Assembly: GCA_017399225.1 (NCBI GenBank)
Contig: JAFQEB010000024.1
Span: 1 to 21,477 of the forward strand
Reading direction: 5' to 3'
Length of the DNA: 21,477 nt
From: Clostridia bacterium
GTDB lineage: Bacteria; Bacillota_A; Clostridia; Christensenellales; Aristaeellaceae
The position numbers were made by a program, and so were the translations under genes. Positions 6,941 through 19,220 of the stretch are shown piece after piece. Position 1 is the stretch's first letter; the number at the start of each line of letters is the position of its first letter. The notes under the pieces were generated by a model. The model was given only the letters and a program-made list of their open reading frames with translations, had not been told where the DNA came from and made no database searches.

Positions 6941-7483
6941 TTGGATATCGGTGAAAAGCTTCGTCAGCTGCGGCTGCAGCGGGGACTGACACAGGAAGAC
7001 ATGGCGGACCGGTGCGAGCTGTCCAAGGGCTTCATCTCACAGGTGGAGCGCAACCTCGCCTCCCCCTCCATCGCCACGCTGACCGACATGCTGGAATGCC
7101 TGGGCTCCTCGCTGAGCCAGTTCTTTTCCGAGGCCAAGGCAGAAAAGACCGTCTTTGCCCCGCAGGACATGTTCGTCAAAGAAGACGCCGAGGGGATGCG
7201 CGGCTCGGTGACCTGGCTGGTGCCAGACGCACAGAAAAACACAATGGAACCCATCCTGGTGGAAATGGACGAGGGCGGTGAGACCTATCCCCTGCCGCCG
7301 CATGAAGGCGAGGAATTCGGTTACGTCCTTTCCGGCTCGGTGTACCTTGTCACCGGCGACAAAAAAACCCGCGTGCGCACCGGCTGCAGCTTCTGCATCC
7401 ACCCGCGCCAGGCCCATCACCTCATCAACGCCGGCAAAACGAAGGCCCGCGTGCTGTGGGTCAGCAATCCGCCCATCTTCTGA
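6941..7483 (+). CDS. HTH-cupin transcriptional regulator of polyamine uptake
   Basis: The start is taken as TTG at 6941, with GGGAGGG 8 bases upstream. A GTG eleven codons earlier lacks a ribosome site. The 180-residue product has an XRE-type helix-turn-helix at about 5-60 (LRQLRLQRGLTQEDMA, then LSKGFISQVERNLASPSIATL) and a C-terminal cupin barrel at about 105-175 (HEGEEFGYVLSGSVYLVTGD and HPRQAHHLINAG). This is the architecture of PuuR-type regulators, in which the cupin is thought to sense a small metabolite. It stands 49 bases before potA with no terminator between. With a palindrome over the promoter start, it probably represses its own potABCD operon in response to polyamine. Regulation is inferred from position. 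Confidence 0.9.
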   Translation: MDIGEKLRQLRLQRGLTQEDMADRCELSKGFISQVERNLASPSIATLTDMLECLGSSLSQFFSEAKAEKTVFAPQDMFVKEDAEGMRGSVTWLVPDAQKNTMEPILVEMDEGGETYPLPPHEGEEFGYVLSGSVYLVTGDKKTRVRTGCSFCIHPRQAHHLINAGKTKARVLWVSNPPIF

Positions 7484-7532
7484 GTTTGATCCCTCCTGAG
7501 ATCCCAATATATATTGAAGGGAGCAGCCCTCC

Positions 7533-8649
<1,117 letters not shown>

Positions 8650-8660
<11 letters not shown>

Positions 8661-9642
8661 CCTGTCGCTGCCATGGTGGGCATGGGCGGCAATGGGGCTG
8701 GGTCTGGTGCTTTTCGCAGTGCTGGTGGGCTTCAGCGTCCGCCGCAACCGCGGCATACACCGTTCCCTCTTTGCCTCCCCCTACACGCTGTGGATGATCA
8801 TTTTCACCGTCGTGCCCGTGATCCTGATCGGCTATTATGCCTTCACGGATGCAAGCGGTGCCTTCACGCTGGATAATTTCAAGAACTTCTGGGACTCCAA
8901 CTACGAGTCCAACAAGGTGATCCTGGACGTCATGGGCGAAGCGGGCGCGGCCTACATCACCCGCGGCACCGTGAATGTGGACACCCTGGTCTACTCCCTG
9001 TGGATGGCCTTCCAGTGCACGGCCATCTGCCTGCTGCTGGGCTACCCGGCGGCGCTGTTCATGGCAGACCGCAAGATGAAGATCGGCCCCACGCTGGTGG
9101 TGCTCTTCATCATCCCCATGTGGATGAACTTCCTCCTGCGCACCATCGCCTGGATGAGTCTGCTGGAGGATTCCGGCCTGATCAACACCGTCCTTAAATG
9201 GATGGGCTTTGATGGCGTGCAGCTGATGTACAACTCCCAGGCCGTGCTGCTGGGCATGGTGTACAACTTCCTGCCTTTCATGGTCTTCCCCATCTACACG
9301 GTGCTGAGCAAGATGGACTACCGCCTGACGGAGGCCGCCGCCGATCTGGGCTGCAACAGCTTCCGCACGCTGTATAAGGTCACGCTGCCCCTGTCTGTGC
9401 CGGGCGTCGTGAGCGGCATCACCATGGTCTTCATGCCCTCGGTGACGACGTTCTTCATCCCCCGCGTGCTGGGCGGCGGCAACACGATGATGTTCGGCGA
9501 CCTGATCGAATCGAAGTTCCTCACCGAAGGCAACTGGAACGTCGGTTCCGCCCTGTCGCTGATCATGATGGTGCTGATCCTCATCAGCCTGTCCATCCTA
9601 CGCAAGGCCGACCCCAACGGCGAAGGAGGTGGCATTGCATGA
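8650..9642 (+). CDS. potB: Spermidine/putrescine ABC transporter permease PotB
   Basis: Membrane permease forming half of the polyamine channel with PotC. The coupling helix that contacts PotA is marked by the EAA motif, [15 protein letters not shown] at 228-242, followed by LPLSVPGV. At 330 residues it is longer than the usual ~285. The difference is an extra N-terminal hydrophobic segment (about 9-30, [18 protein letters not shown]) ending in a basic RRNRGIHR before the canonical first helix ([19 protein letters not shown]), suggesting seven membrane spans. A GGAGGAGGA stretch in the end of potA serves as ribosome site. It overlaps potA by 11 bases and potC by 4 (ATGA). Confidence 0.93.
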
Positions 9643-10409
9643 TGAAATGGTTCAAGCGCTGCTACCTGGGCCTGATCCTGGTCTTCCTGTATGTACCGAT
9701 CCTGGTGCTGATCGTGCAGAGCTTCAACGCAGGCAAGTCCCGCGCGAAGTGGGAGGGCTTCTCCTTCCGCTGGTACATCGAGCTCTTCCAGGATGAGCGC
9801 ACCCTGAACGCACTCTTCGTCACCCTCTCCATTGCAGTGCTGGCGATGGTCATCGCCACCGTCCTGGGCACCCTGGCCGCCATCGGCATCCACGCGATGA
9901 AGAAGCGCCCCCAGGCGCTCATGATGACCCTGACCAACCTGCCCAACACCATGCCCGACATCGTCACCGGTATTTCCCTGATGCTGCTGTTCATCTTCAC
10001 CAAGGTGGAGCGCGGCTATGTGACGATGCTGCTGGCCCACATCACCTTCGATACCCCCTATGTCATATTGTCGGTGCTGCCCAAGCTGAAACAGATGAAC
10101 CGCCACACCTACGAGGCGGCGCTGGATCTGGGCGCAACGCCGATGTACGCCCTCTTCCACGTCATCATTCCCCAGTGCAAGCAGGGTATCATCACCGGCG
10201 CGATGCTGGCCTTCACCCTCTCCCTGGACGATTTCACCATCAGCTATTTCACCACGTCGCCCCTGGTGCAGAACCTGTCCACGCTGATCTACTCCTCCGC
10301 CCGCAAGGGCATCGACCCCTCGCTGAATGCACTCTCCGCCCTGATGTTCGTGGCGCTGCTGGTGCTGCTCCTCATCGTCAACCGCCGCACGGCTGAAGAC
10401 AAGTCTTGA
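9639..10409 (+). CDS. potC: Spermidine/putrescine ABC transporter permease PotC
   Basis: The second permease subunit of the polyamine importer. Its 256 residues contain about six hydrophobic segments, starting LGLILVFLYVPILVLIVQSF (10-29). The EAA motif EAALDLGATPMYALFHVIIP lies at 159-178, followed by LAFTLSLDDFTISYF (190-204), a stretch characteristic of PotC. It is translationally coupled to potB through an ATGA overlap and is followed 20 bases later by potD. Nothing is missing compared with the family. Confidence 0.95.
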   Translation: MMKWFKRCYLGLILVFLYVPILVLIVQSFNAGKSRAKWEGFSFRWYIELFQDERTLNALFVTLSIAVLAMVIATVLGTLAAIGIHAMKKRPQALMMTLTNLPNTMPDIVTGISLMLLFIFTKVERGYVTMLLAHITFDTPYVILSVLPKLKQMNRHTYEAALDLGATPMYALFHVIIPQCKQGIITGAMLAFTLSLDDFTISYFTTSPLVQNLSTLIYSSARKGIDPSLNALSALMFVALLVLLLIVNRRTAEDKS

Positions 10410-10429
10410 TTATGAAAGGATGAACTACC

Positions 10430-11578
10430 ATGAAGCTTCGCAAGATTGCCCTGCTCATCGTCGTCACCCTCTGCGCTCTGCTGCTGGCGAGCTGCTCCTC
10501 TGAGCCCGCTGAGACCCCCGCCGAGGCCACGGCAATGCCTGAAACGCTCGCCACCGTGGTGCCCGCTGTTGAGCCGGAGGCCACTGCTGTTCCCGTGCAT
10601 ACCGGCAAGGTCGTCAACGTCTACAACTGGGAGGACTACATCGACCCTGCCGTGATCACCCTGTTTGAAAAGGAAACCGGCATCAAGGTCAACTACATGT
10701 GCTTCACCACGGTGGAGGACATGATCGTGCAGGTGGAGGCCAACCCCGGCGCCTTTGACGTGTGCTTCCCCTCGGACTACATCATCGAGCGTATGATCAA
10801 GAACGACATGCTGGCGGAGATCGATTTCGCCAATGTGCCCGGCGCAGATCAGACCATCGAGTACCTCCGCAGTCCTGCCTACGACCCCGAGAACAAGTAC
10901 TCCGTACCTTATATGTGGGGCACCGTCGGCATCCTGTACAACAAGGAATTGATCGCCGATCCGGTCAAGAGCTGGTCCATCCTTTGGGACACGCAGTACC
11001 AGAAGAACGTCTTCATGCTCGACTCCATCCGTGACAGCATGGGCGTGACCCTCAAGTCCCTGGGCTACAGCATGAACACCCACGACATCCCCTCTATCAT
11101 GGCCGCCAAGCAGAAGCTGATCGAGCAGAAGCAGTCCGGCGTGGTGAAGGCCTACCAGGTGGACGAGACCAAGGACAAGATGGTCGCCGGCGAGGCCGCC
11201 CTGGCGCTGATGTGGTCCGGCGACGCGATGTACGCCATCGACCTGAACGAGAACCTGGATTACTTCGTGCCGGAAGAGGGCTCCAACGTGTGGGTGGACG
11301 GCGCTGTCATCCCCAAGACCGCCAAGAACAAGGCGAATGCTGAGAAGTTCATCGACTTCCTCTGCCGCCCCGAAATTGCCCAGATGAACTGCGAGTACAT
11401 CTGCTACTCCAGCCCCAACCAGGGCGCCATCGACCTGATGGGCGAGGAATACACGGGCAACCACGTGCAGAACCCCGACCCCGCCGTGCTGGAAAAGTGC
11501 GAGTTCTTCAACGATATCGACGCGAACTTCCTGAGCATCTATGAAGCGATGTGGATGGAAGTTAAGAATACGAAGTGA
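10430..11578 (+). CDS. potD: Spermidine/putrescine-binding lipoprotein
   Basis: The extracellular substrate-binding subunit of the importer. Its 382 residues begin with a lipoprotein signal peptide whose lipobox LLASC places the acylated Cys at 22. A Pro/Glu/Ala/Thr-rich tether follows (about 23-58), then the binding domain from VVNVYNWEDYIDPAVITLF. Aromatic and acidic positions typical of PotD pockets are present: MWSGDA and VWVDGAVIP (Trp and Asp), and an acidic LDSIRDSMG where E. coli has its Asp/Glu pair. AAAGGA lies about 10 bases before the ATG. It is last in HTH-cupin-potABCD. The exact polyamine bound cannot be read from the sequence. Confidence 0.94.
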   Translation: MKLRKIALLIVVTLCALLLASCSSEPAETPAEATAMPETLATVVPAVEPEATAVPVHTGKVVNVYNWEDYIDPAVITLFEKETGIKVNYMCFTTVEDMIVQVEANPGAFDVCFPSDYIIERMIKNDMLAEIDFANVPGADQTIEYLRSPAYDPENKYSVPYMWGTVGILYNKELIADPVKSWSILWDTQYQKNVFMLDSIRDSMGVTLKSLGYSMNTHDIPSIMAAKQKLIEQKQSGVVKAYQVDETKDKMVAGEAALALMWSGDAMYAIDLNENLDYFVPEEGSNVWVDGAVIPKTAKNKANAEKFIDFLCRPEIAQMNCEYICYSSPNQGAIDLMGEEYTGNHVQNPDPAVLEKCEFFNDIDANFLSIYEAMWMEVKNTK

Positions 11579-11586
11579 TAGCGAAG

Positions 11587-11610
11587 CCCCGCCGCAGGTA
11601 TGCGGCGGGG
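11587..11610 (+). terminator. Hairpin ending the potABCD operon
   Basis: A perfect 10-base GC stem CCCCGCCGCA (11587-11596) with TGCGGCGGGG (11601-11610) and a GGTA loop lies 8 bases after the potD stop. The following TATTACTTATTAT is T-rich but not a pure T run, so termination may be less efficient or the hairpin may mainly protect the mRNA end. Confidence 0.7.
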
Positions 11611-11619
11611 TATTACTTA

Positions 11620-12294
11620 TTATCTAAACTTGAAAGTTACTAAGAAGCTCCACCCATTATCGCTACTTACATTTTGTAAATCAACGTAAGCATCTGAGCA
11701 GTTATTCAACACCGTAGCAGCTATAGGGTCTGCTGCATCTTTCAACGGTAACCCTGCCGTCTTGCGCCACTCAGCCCCTGTAACAAGCCACGATTCCAAA
11801 TTATCTATCGAGTTCGACTCATATATTACTGTATCGCCATCAATCTTAAATCCATCACCTAAGTTAATTCCAAATGTTCGATGGAAGCCATCCATATTCC
11901 AATCGAAATCGAACGAAAACTTCGCACAACCGTACTCCATTTCTGTCCGCTGCTTCAGCAGTATTAAAATTCGGTAGAAGCATCGATCTCTGTCCGGAGC
12001 CATTTGATTGATGAGTCGATATGTGTAGCACGCCAAATTAGCAAACATCTCAACCGCATCATGCGCATCATTAGGCACATTAAAATCCTTCAAAGCTCTT
12101 GCATTTGCCGCACCCTTGCTGCTATAAGAGCTGCTCGCTGAATACGAGTTAGCCTTCCCCGCACCGGTATGCTCCTTCATCATCTCCTTCCGTTTCTTTT
12201 CAGAGTAATTCACGCAATAGAAAACGAGTACAATCATACCAACTAAATAAATCAACACAATCAGGCAGAAAGCCTCTGCGCTCACATCACGCAT
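11620..12294 (-). CDS. Single-helix membrane protein, unknown function
   Basis: No family recognised. The 224-residue product has one N-terminal membrane helix (about 7-28, EAFCLIVLIYLVGMIVLVFYCV), then a basic KKRKEMMKEH and a Ser/Tyr-rich linker. A globular C-terminal domain of about 150 residues follows (from ALKDFNVPNDAHDAVEMF to the end). The positive flank after the helix suggests the domain is cytoplasmic. AAAGGGGAG precedes the ATG. It overlaps the upstream 73-residue gene by 8 bases, so they form one operon under the operator-controlled promoter at 12556-12584. Its base composition is clearly richer in A and T than the neighbouring genes, pointing to acquisition from elsewhere. Confidence 0.75.
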   Translation of the reverse strand: MRDVSAEAFCLIVLIYLVGMIVLVFYCVNYSEKKRKEMMKEHTGAGKANSYSASSSYSSKGAANARALKDFNVPNDAHDAVEMFANLACYTYRLINQMAPDRDRCFYRILILLKQRTEMEYGCAKFSFDFDWNMDGFHRTFGINLGDGFKIDGDTVIYESNSIDNLESWLVTGAEWRKTAGLPLKDAADPIAATVLNNCSDAYVDLQNVSSDNGWSFLVTFKFR

Positions 12295-12508
12295 TAGCCG
12301 TCTCCCCTTTCTCCACCAACAGGCACAGTTTCTCTTCCTCCGTCAGCGGGTCAAAGTACCGTCTGCTCCCATCCGCAAAGCCCTTGCAGCCGTAAGCATT
12401 CTGGTCTGCCTTTTCATAGCGCCGGGAATAGGGGCACCACCGCTCACCATACCGGTTCGTATCGGAGGAACCGCGCCACACCGCGCATTCGCCACAGTAG
12501 TTAGCCAT
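12287..12508 (-). CDS. Small four-cysteine protein, probable zinc-binding
   Basis: A 73-residue protein starting MANYCGECAVWRG. The start at 12508 has AAAGGAAG with an 8-base gap; the in-frame GTG three codons earlier abuts that site and is unlikely. Four cysteines in the first half, as CxxC, then WCP, then GCKGF, resemble the small Cys-rich 'CGxC...CKxF' proteins common in Firmicutes and their mobile elements. The pattern fits a metal-binding knuckle. The C-terminal third is acidic and helical (LTEEEKLCLLVEKGE). It is the first gene after the promoter/operator region and is followed, with 8-base overlap, by the membrane protein. Its function is not known; metal binding is inferred from the cysteines only. 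Confidence 0.75.
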   Translation of the reverse strand: MANYCGECAVWRGSSDTNRYGERWCPYSRRYEKADQNAYGCKGFADGSRRYFDPLTEEEKLCLLVEKGETANA

Positions 12509-12528
12509 TGTATGCACTTCCTTTCAAT

Positions 12529-12546
12529 ATACCACGTTTGTGGTAT
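12529..12546. promoter_or_regulatory. Operator O1, XRE repressor site
   Basis: A perfect palindrome, ATACCAC-GTTT-GTGGTAT, followed by TCT. It lies between the -10 box and the start codon of the minus-strand operon. It shares its arms and GTTT centre with O2, 30 bp away. Confidence 0.7.
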
Positions 12547-12555
12547 TCTACAAGC

Positions 12556-12584
12556 ATAATACATCGTTTGTTGTATTCTGTCAA
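12556..12584 (-). promoter_or_regulatory. Promoter of the Cys-protein/membrane-protein operon
   Basis: Minus-strand -35 TTGACA (12584-12579), 17-base spacer, -10 TATTAT (12561-12556). Operator O2 fills the spacer and O1 lies just downstream, so a bound repressor should shut it off tightly. Confidence 0.85.
12559..12576. promoter_or_regulatory. Operator O2, XRE repressor site
   Basis: ATACATC-GTTT-GTTGTAT, an inverted repeat with one mismatched pair, followed by TCT exactly like O1. It begins exactly 30 bases after O1, about three helical turns, and sits within the -35/-10 spacer of the minus-strand promoter. Confidence 0.7.
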
Positions 12585-12611
12585 TAGTAGAAGCGAAAGA
12601 GAGGTGTTGTT

Positions 12612-12851
12612 ATGCACTATCGCCGCTTGCGTGATCTGCGCGAAGACCATGATTTGACGCAAGACCAGCTTGTTTCAAGACTCGGGCTCAACAAGACCAC
12701 CTACACCAACTACGAGCAGGGCAAGCGTGAAATTCCCTTCGCGCTGGTCATCCGCCTGGCGCAGTTCTACAACGTGTCCATCGACTATATCGCCGAGCTC
12801 AGCAACACGCCCGCTCCCCTCTCCGGCCACAATATCTATCAGCATACATGA
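12612..12851 (+). CDS. Small XRE-family helix-turn-helix repressor
   Basis: A 79-residue DNA-binding protein consisting almost only of an HTH domain of the phage Cro/CI type: LRDLREDHDLTQDQLVSRLG (6-25), recognition helix around NKTTYTNYEQGKREIPF, then LVIRLAQFYNVSIDYIAEL. GAGAGG stands about 9 bases before the ATG. It is divergent from the small Cys-protein operon, with two matching palindromes between them. By analogy with phage and island repressors it probably binds these, repressing the minus-strand operon and possibly itself. No clean promoter for it was recognised. It has its own terminator. Small XRE genes of this kind often accompany mobile elements, but no recombinase is present here. 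Confidence 0.88.
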   Translation: MHYRRLRDLREDHDLTQDQLVSRLGLNKTTYTNYEQGKREIPFALVIRLAQFYNVSIDYIAELSNTPAPLSGHNIYQHT

Positions 12852-12894
12852 CAGCCGCCCGACCCATGAATGCGCATGGTCAAGCGGCTGTTTT
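12851..12894 (+). terminator. Rho-independent terminator of the XRE gene
   Basis: ACAGCCGC (12851-12858) pairs with GCGGCTGT (12884-12891), with an inner CCATG/CATGG stem, followed by TTTTG. It starts at the last base of the XRE stop codon. Confidence 0.8.
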
Positions 12895-12903
12895 GTATTG
12901 CAC

Positions 12904-12935
12904 AAAAAAGGAGAGAGCCTCGCAGCCCTCTCCTT
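12904..12935 (-). terminator. Rho-independent terminator of the argF-carA-carB/dapF operon
   Basis: On the minus strand, AAGGAGAG (12935-12928) pairs with CTCTCC (12915-12910) followed by TTTTTT. It lies just after the dapF-like domain's stop codon at 12943 and converges with the XRE terminator. Confidence 0.88.
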
Positions 12936-12942
12936 GTGTGTT

Positions 12943-16961
<4,019 letters not shown>

Positions 16962-16971
<10 letters not shown>

Positions 16972-18065
16972 TCCTTATTACCTCCCATCAGCGCAGTGAA
17001 GCGGTCGAACAGGGTATGGGTGCCGATCTTGGCGCCACCGTGGATACCGCCGGTCATAGCGGGCTGGAACTGCACGGAGAAAACCGGCATATCCAGATAA
17101 TCGACGCCCTCGCAGGAGCCGTCGTTGCGGTTGATATAGCGCAGAGAGGCGTTCTCGGGCAGGCTGTCCTTATCGACCTCATAGCCATGGTTCTGGCTGG
17201 TGATGCCGCAGGAGCCGGTCTTGACGTCCTCGATAGGCTGATTGCCGCCGCGGTGGCCGAAGGGCAGCTTGGCAACGGACGCGCCCTGGCTCACGGCGAT
17301 CAGCTGATGGCCCAGGCCGATGCCCATCATGGGCAGGTGCTTGTCCTCCAGGAGCTTGGCGATCTCGTCAGCCACAGCACGGTAATCCGCCGGATTCTCC
17401 GCACCGTTGGTGATCACCACGCCGTCGGGGCTCAGGGCCGCAACGGCCTCCGCCGTCACATTGGCAGGAACCAGCGTCACCGCGCAGCCGCGCTTCTCCA
17501 GCTGCTGCACCGTATCGGCCTTCGCGCCCATGTCCCACATAACGACATTGTACTTGCCGGGCTTTTCGGCGGGAACGATGTCCTCCACGCCGGTTTCGGT
17601 CTGCGCGTCAATGGTCATCGCAACCAACTCGGCAGCAGCCGCAGCGACGTCGGCGGGCTTTTCGGTCAGGATGGCGGCATTCATTACGCCCTTGTCGCGC
17701 AGGCGGCGGGTGATGGCACGGGTATCCACCCCCGTCAGGCAGGGGATGCCCTGCTGGGTAAGGTAATCCTCCAGCGTACCGCCGCAGCGGAAGTTGCTGG
17801 GCTTGTCACACAGCTCACGGCACACATAGCCCGCGAGGCTGGGCTTCACAGCCAGGTCAGCCTCCGGCACCACGCCGTAATTGCCGATCTGAGGGAAGGT
17901 CTGCACCACGATCTGCCCGGCATAGGCAGGGTCCGTCAGGGTATCCATATAGCCCACGACGGAAGTCAGGAACACTGCTTCGCCGCTGGACGCCTTCTCA
18001 GCGCCGCGCAGCACGCCCTCGTACAGCTGGCCGTCCGCCAGCAAGAGGTAGCCTTTCTTTTCCAT
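16962..18065 (-). CDS. carA: Carbamoyl-phosphate synthase small subunit, glutaminase-dead
   Basis: At 367 residues it is full length, with the N-terminal CarA domain (VGYMDTLTDPAYAGQIV, FPQIGNYG, GVDTRAITRRLRDKG) and a C-terminal class I amidotransferase fold (GHRGGNQPIED, ITSQNHGYEVD). The usual catalytic residues are absent. GIGLGHQL puts Gly250 at the nucleophile Cys (E. coli C269). SVQFQPAM puts Gln334 and Ala336 at the catalytic His and Glu (H353, E355). The glutamine contacts S47 and G243 of E. coli appear as Ala47 and Glu223. The frame and overall conservation are good, so it is not decaying at random. It probably serves as a structural partner of CarB in an ammonia-using enzyme. GGAGGG precedes the ATG. 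It lies between argF (18 bases away) and carB (10-base overlap). Confidence 0.92.
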
Positions 18066-18083
18066 GCTGATTCCCTCCTGTAT

Positions 18084-18986
18084 TTACTTCATGCAGGCGA
18101 CCAGAACGGCCTTCTGCGCATGCAGACGATTCTCCGCCTCGTCGAAGATCTCGTCGGCATGGGCCTCGAAGACCTCCTCGGTGATCTCCTCCCCGCGGTG
18201 GGCGGGCAGGCAGTGCTGCACCATGCAGCCCTCGTGGGCGACCGCCATCAGCTCGGCATTGACCTGATAGCCGGCGAAGGCCTTTTCGCGGGCAACGCGC
18301 TCCTCCTCCTGACCCATGGAGGTCCACACGTCGGTGAAGATGACGTCGGCGTCCTTGGCGGCCTCAAGGGGCTTGTCGGTCATGAAGAACTGACCGGGGT
18401 ACTGCTTGACGAACTCCAGGATCTGCGCATCAGGCTGGTACGCGTCGGGGCAAGCGATGGACACCTTCGCGCCGACCTTCAGGAAGCCGACGATCAGGGA
18501 GTTGGCCATGTTGTTGCCGTCGCCGATGTAGCACATGTTCACATCGAGGGCGCCCTTGTGCTCGCGCACCGTCTGCAGATCCGCCAGCACCTGGCAGGGA
18601 TGGCAGAAGTCGGTCAGACCGTTGATAATCGGGATGGAGCCGTACTTCGCCAGGTCTTCAACTTCCTGCTGGGCGAAGGTGCGGATCATGATGCCGTCCA
18701 GGTAGCGGCTCAGCACGCGGGCAGTATCCTGCACGGGCTCGCCGCGGCCAATTTGAAGATCGCGGCTGGACAGGAACAGCGCCTGGCCGCCCAGCTGGTA
18801 CATACCCGTCTCAAAGGAGACGCGGGTGCGGGTCGAAGACTTCTGGAAGATCATGCCCAGGGTCTTGCCCTTAAGGATCGGATGCGGGATGCCAGCCTTG
18901 TTCTCCGCCTTGAGCTTATCCGCCAGATCCAGCAGCTCGATGATCTCATCCTTGCTCAGGTCCAGCAGCTTCAGGAGGTGCTTCAT
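18084..18986 (-). CDS. argF: Ornithine carbamoyltransferase
   Basis: Joins carbamoyl phosphate to ornithine to give citrulline in arginine synthesis. The reading frame is open far upstream, but homology starts at MKHLLKLLDL and AAAGGTGGAG lies 9 bases before that ATG. The 300-residue product has the carbamoyl-phosphate site SSTRTR (50-55), the HPCQ motif (129-132), GDGNNMANS (155-163), the ornithine-binding DVWTSMGQE (219-227) and HCLPAHRGEE (258-267). The SMG motif favours ornithine over aspartate carbamoyltransferase. Anabolic argF is more likely than catabolic arcB because it heads a carA-carB operon, with a TATAAT promoter and about 120 bases of leader. No residue loss was noticed, in contrast to carA. 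Confidence 0.95.
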   Translation of the reverse strand: MKHLLKLLDLSKDEIIELLDLADKLKAENKAGIPHPILKGKTLGMIFQKSSTRTRVSFETGMYQLGGQALFLSSRDLQIGRGEPVQDTARVLSRYLDGIMIRTFAQQEVEDLAKYGSIPIINGLTDFCHPCQVLADLQTVREHKGALDVNMCYIGDGNNMANSLIVGFLKVGAKVSIACPDAYQPDAQILEFVKQYPGQFFMTDKPLEAAKDADVIFTDVWTSMGQEEERVAREKAFAGYQVNAELMAVAHEGCMVQHCLPAHRGEEITEEVFEAHADEIFDEAENRLHAQKAVLVACMK

Positions 18987-19106
18987 ATGGGAATACTCCA
19001 CCTTTCCGATTGCAAATATGTTGATGAAAACGCAGGATTGCAGATGGGCCGCAGCGGCGCATTTCGCAGCTGTTTGCACACGAAATACAGTGCGCCTTCG
19101 CACCCA
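18987..19106 (-). promoter_or_regulatory. Structured 5' leader of the argF operon
   Basis: The predicted transcript starts with about 120 untranslated bases. Near its 5' end is a perfect hairpin, GTGCG-AAGG-CGCAC (19103-19090 on the minus strand). A second possible stem pairs ATTTCG with CGAAAT (19086-19061). No clear terminator or match to a known riboswitch class was recognised, and no obvious arginine-repressor box. It could carry attenuation or a repressor site; the structure was judged by eye only. Confidence 0.35.
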
Positions 19107-19112
19107 CCGTGC

Positions 19113-19141
19113 ATTATAGCATAGATTAGGAGCAAGGGCAA
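19113..19141 (-). promoter_or_regulatory. Sigma-A promoter of argF-carA-carB/dapF
   Basis: Minus-strand -35 TTGCCC (19141-19136), 17-base spacer, perfect -10 TATAAT (19118-19113). No other promoter was seen before carA or carB, consistent with one operon. Confidence 0.82.
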
Positions 19142-19163
19142 GCAAAAACATGCCTTGGCCCCT

Positions 19164-19195
19164 GCACAAAACTGCGAAAAAACAGCAATTTGTGC
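19164..19195. repeat. Spaced inverted repeat upstream of the LysM gene
   Basis: GCACAAA (19164-19170) and TTTGTGC (19189-19195) form a perfect 7-base inverted repeat around 18 A-rich bases, between the argF promoter and the LysM gene. It could be an operator or a hairpin in the LysM mRNA leader. No protein can be assigned to it. Confidence 0.35.
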
Positions 19196-19220
19196 CTTCA
19201 AATTTCAAGGAGGGACGATC

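Noticed and set aside
19100..19128. CATAGATTA on the plus strand as a sigma-E/K -10 box for the LysM gene
   Set aside because: The -10 pattern fits, but no convincing -35 element at the right distance was found and it overlaps the argF promoter. Too weak to annotate.
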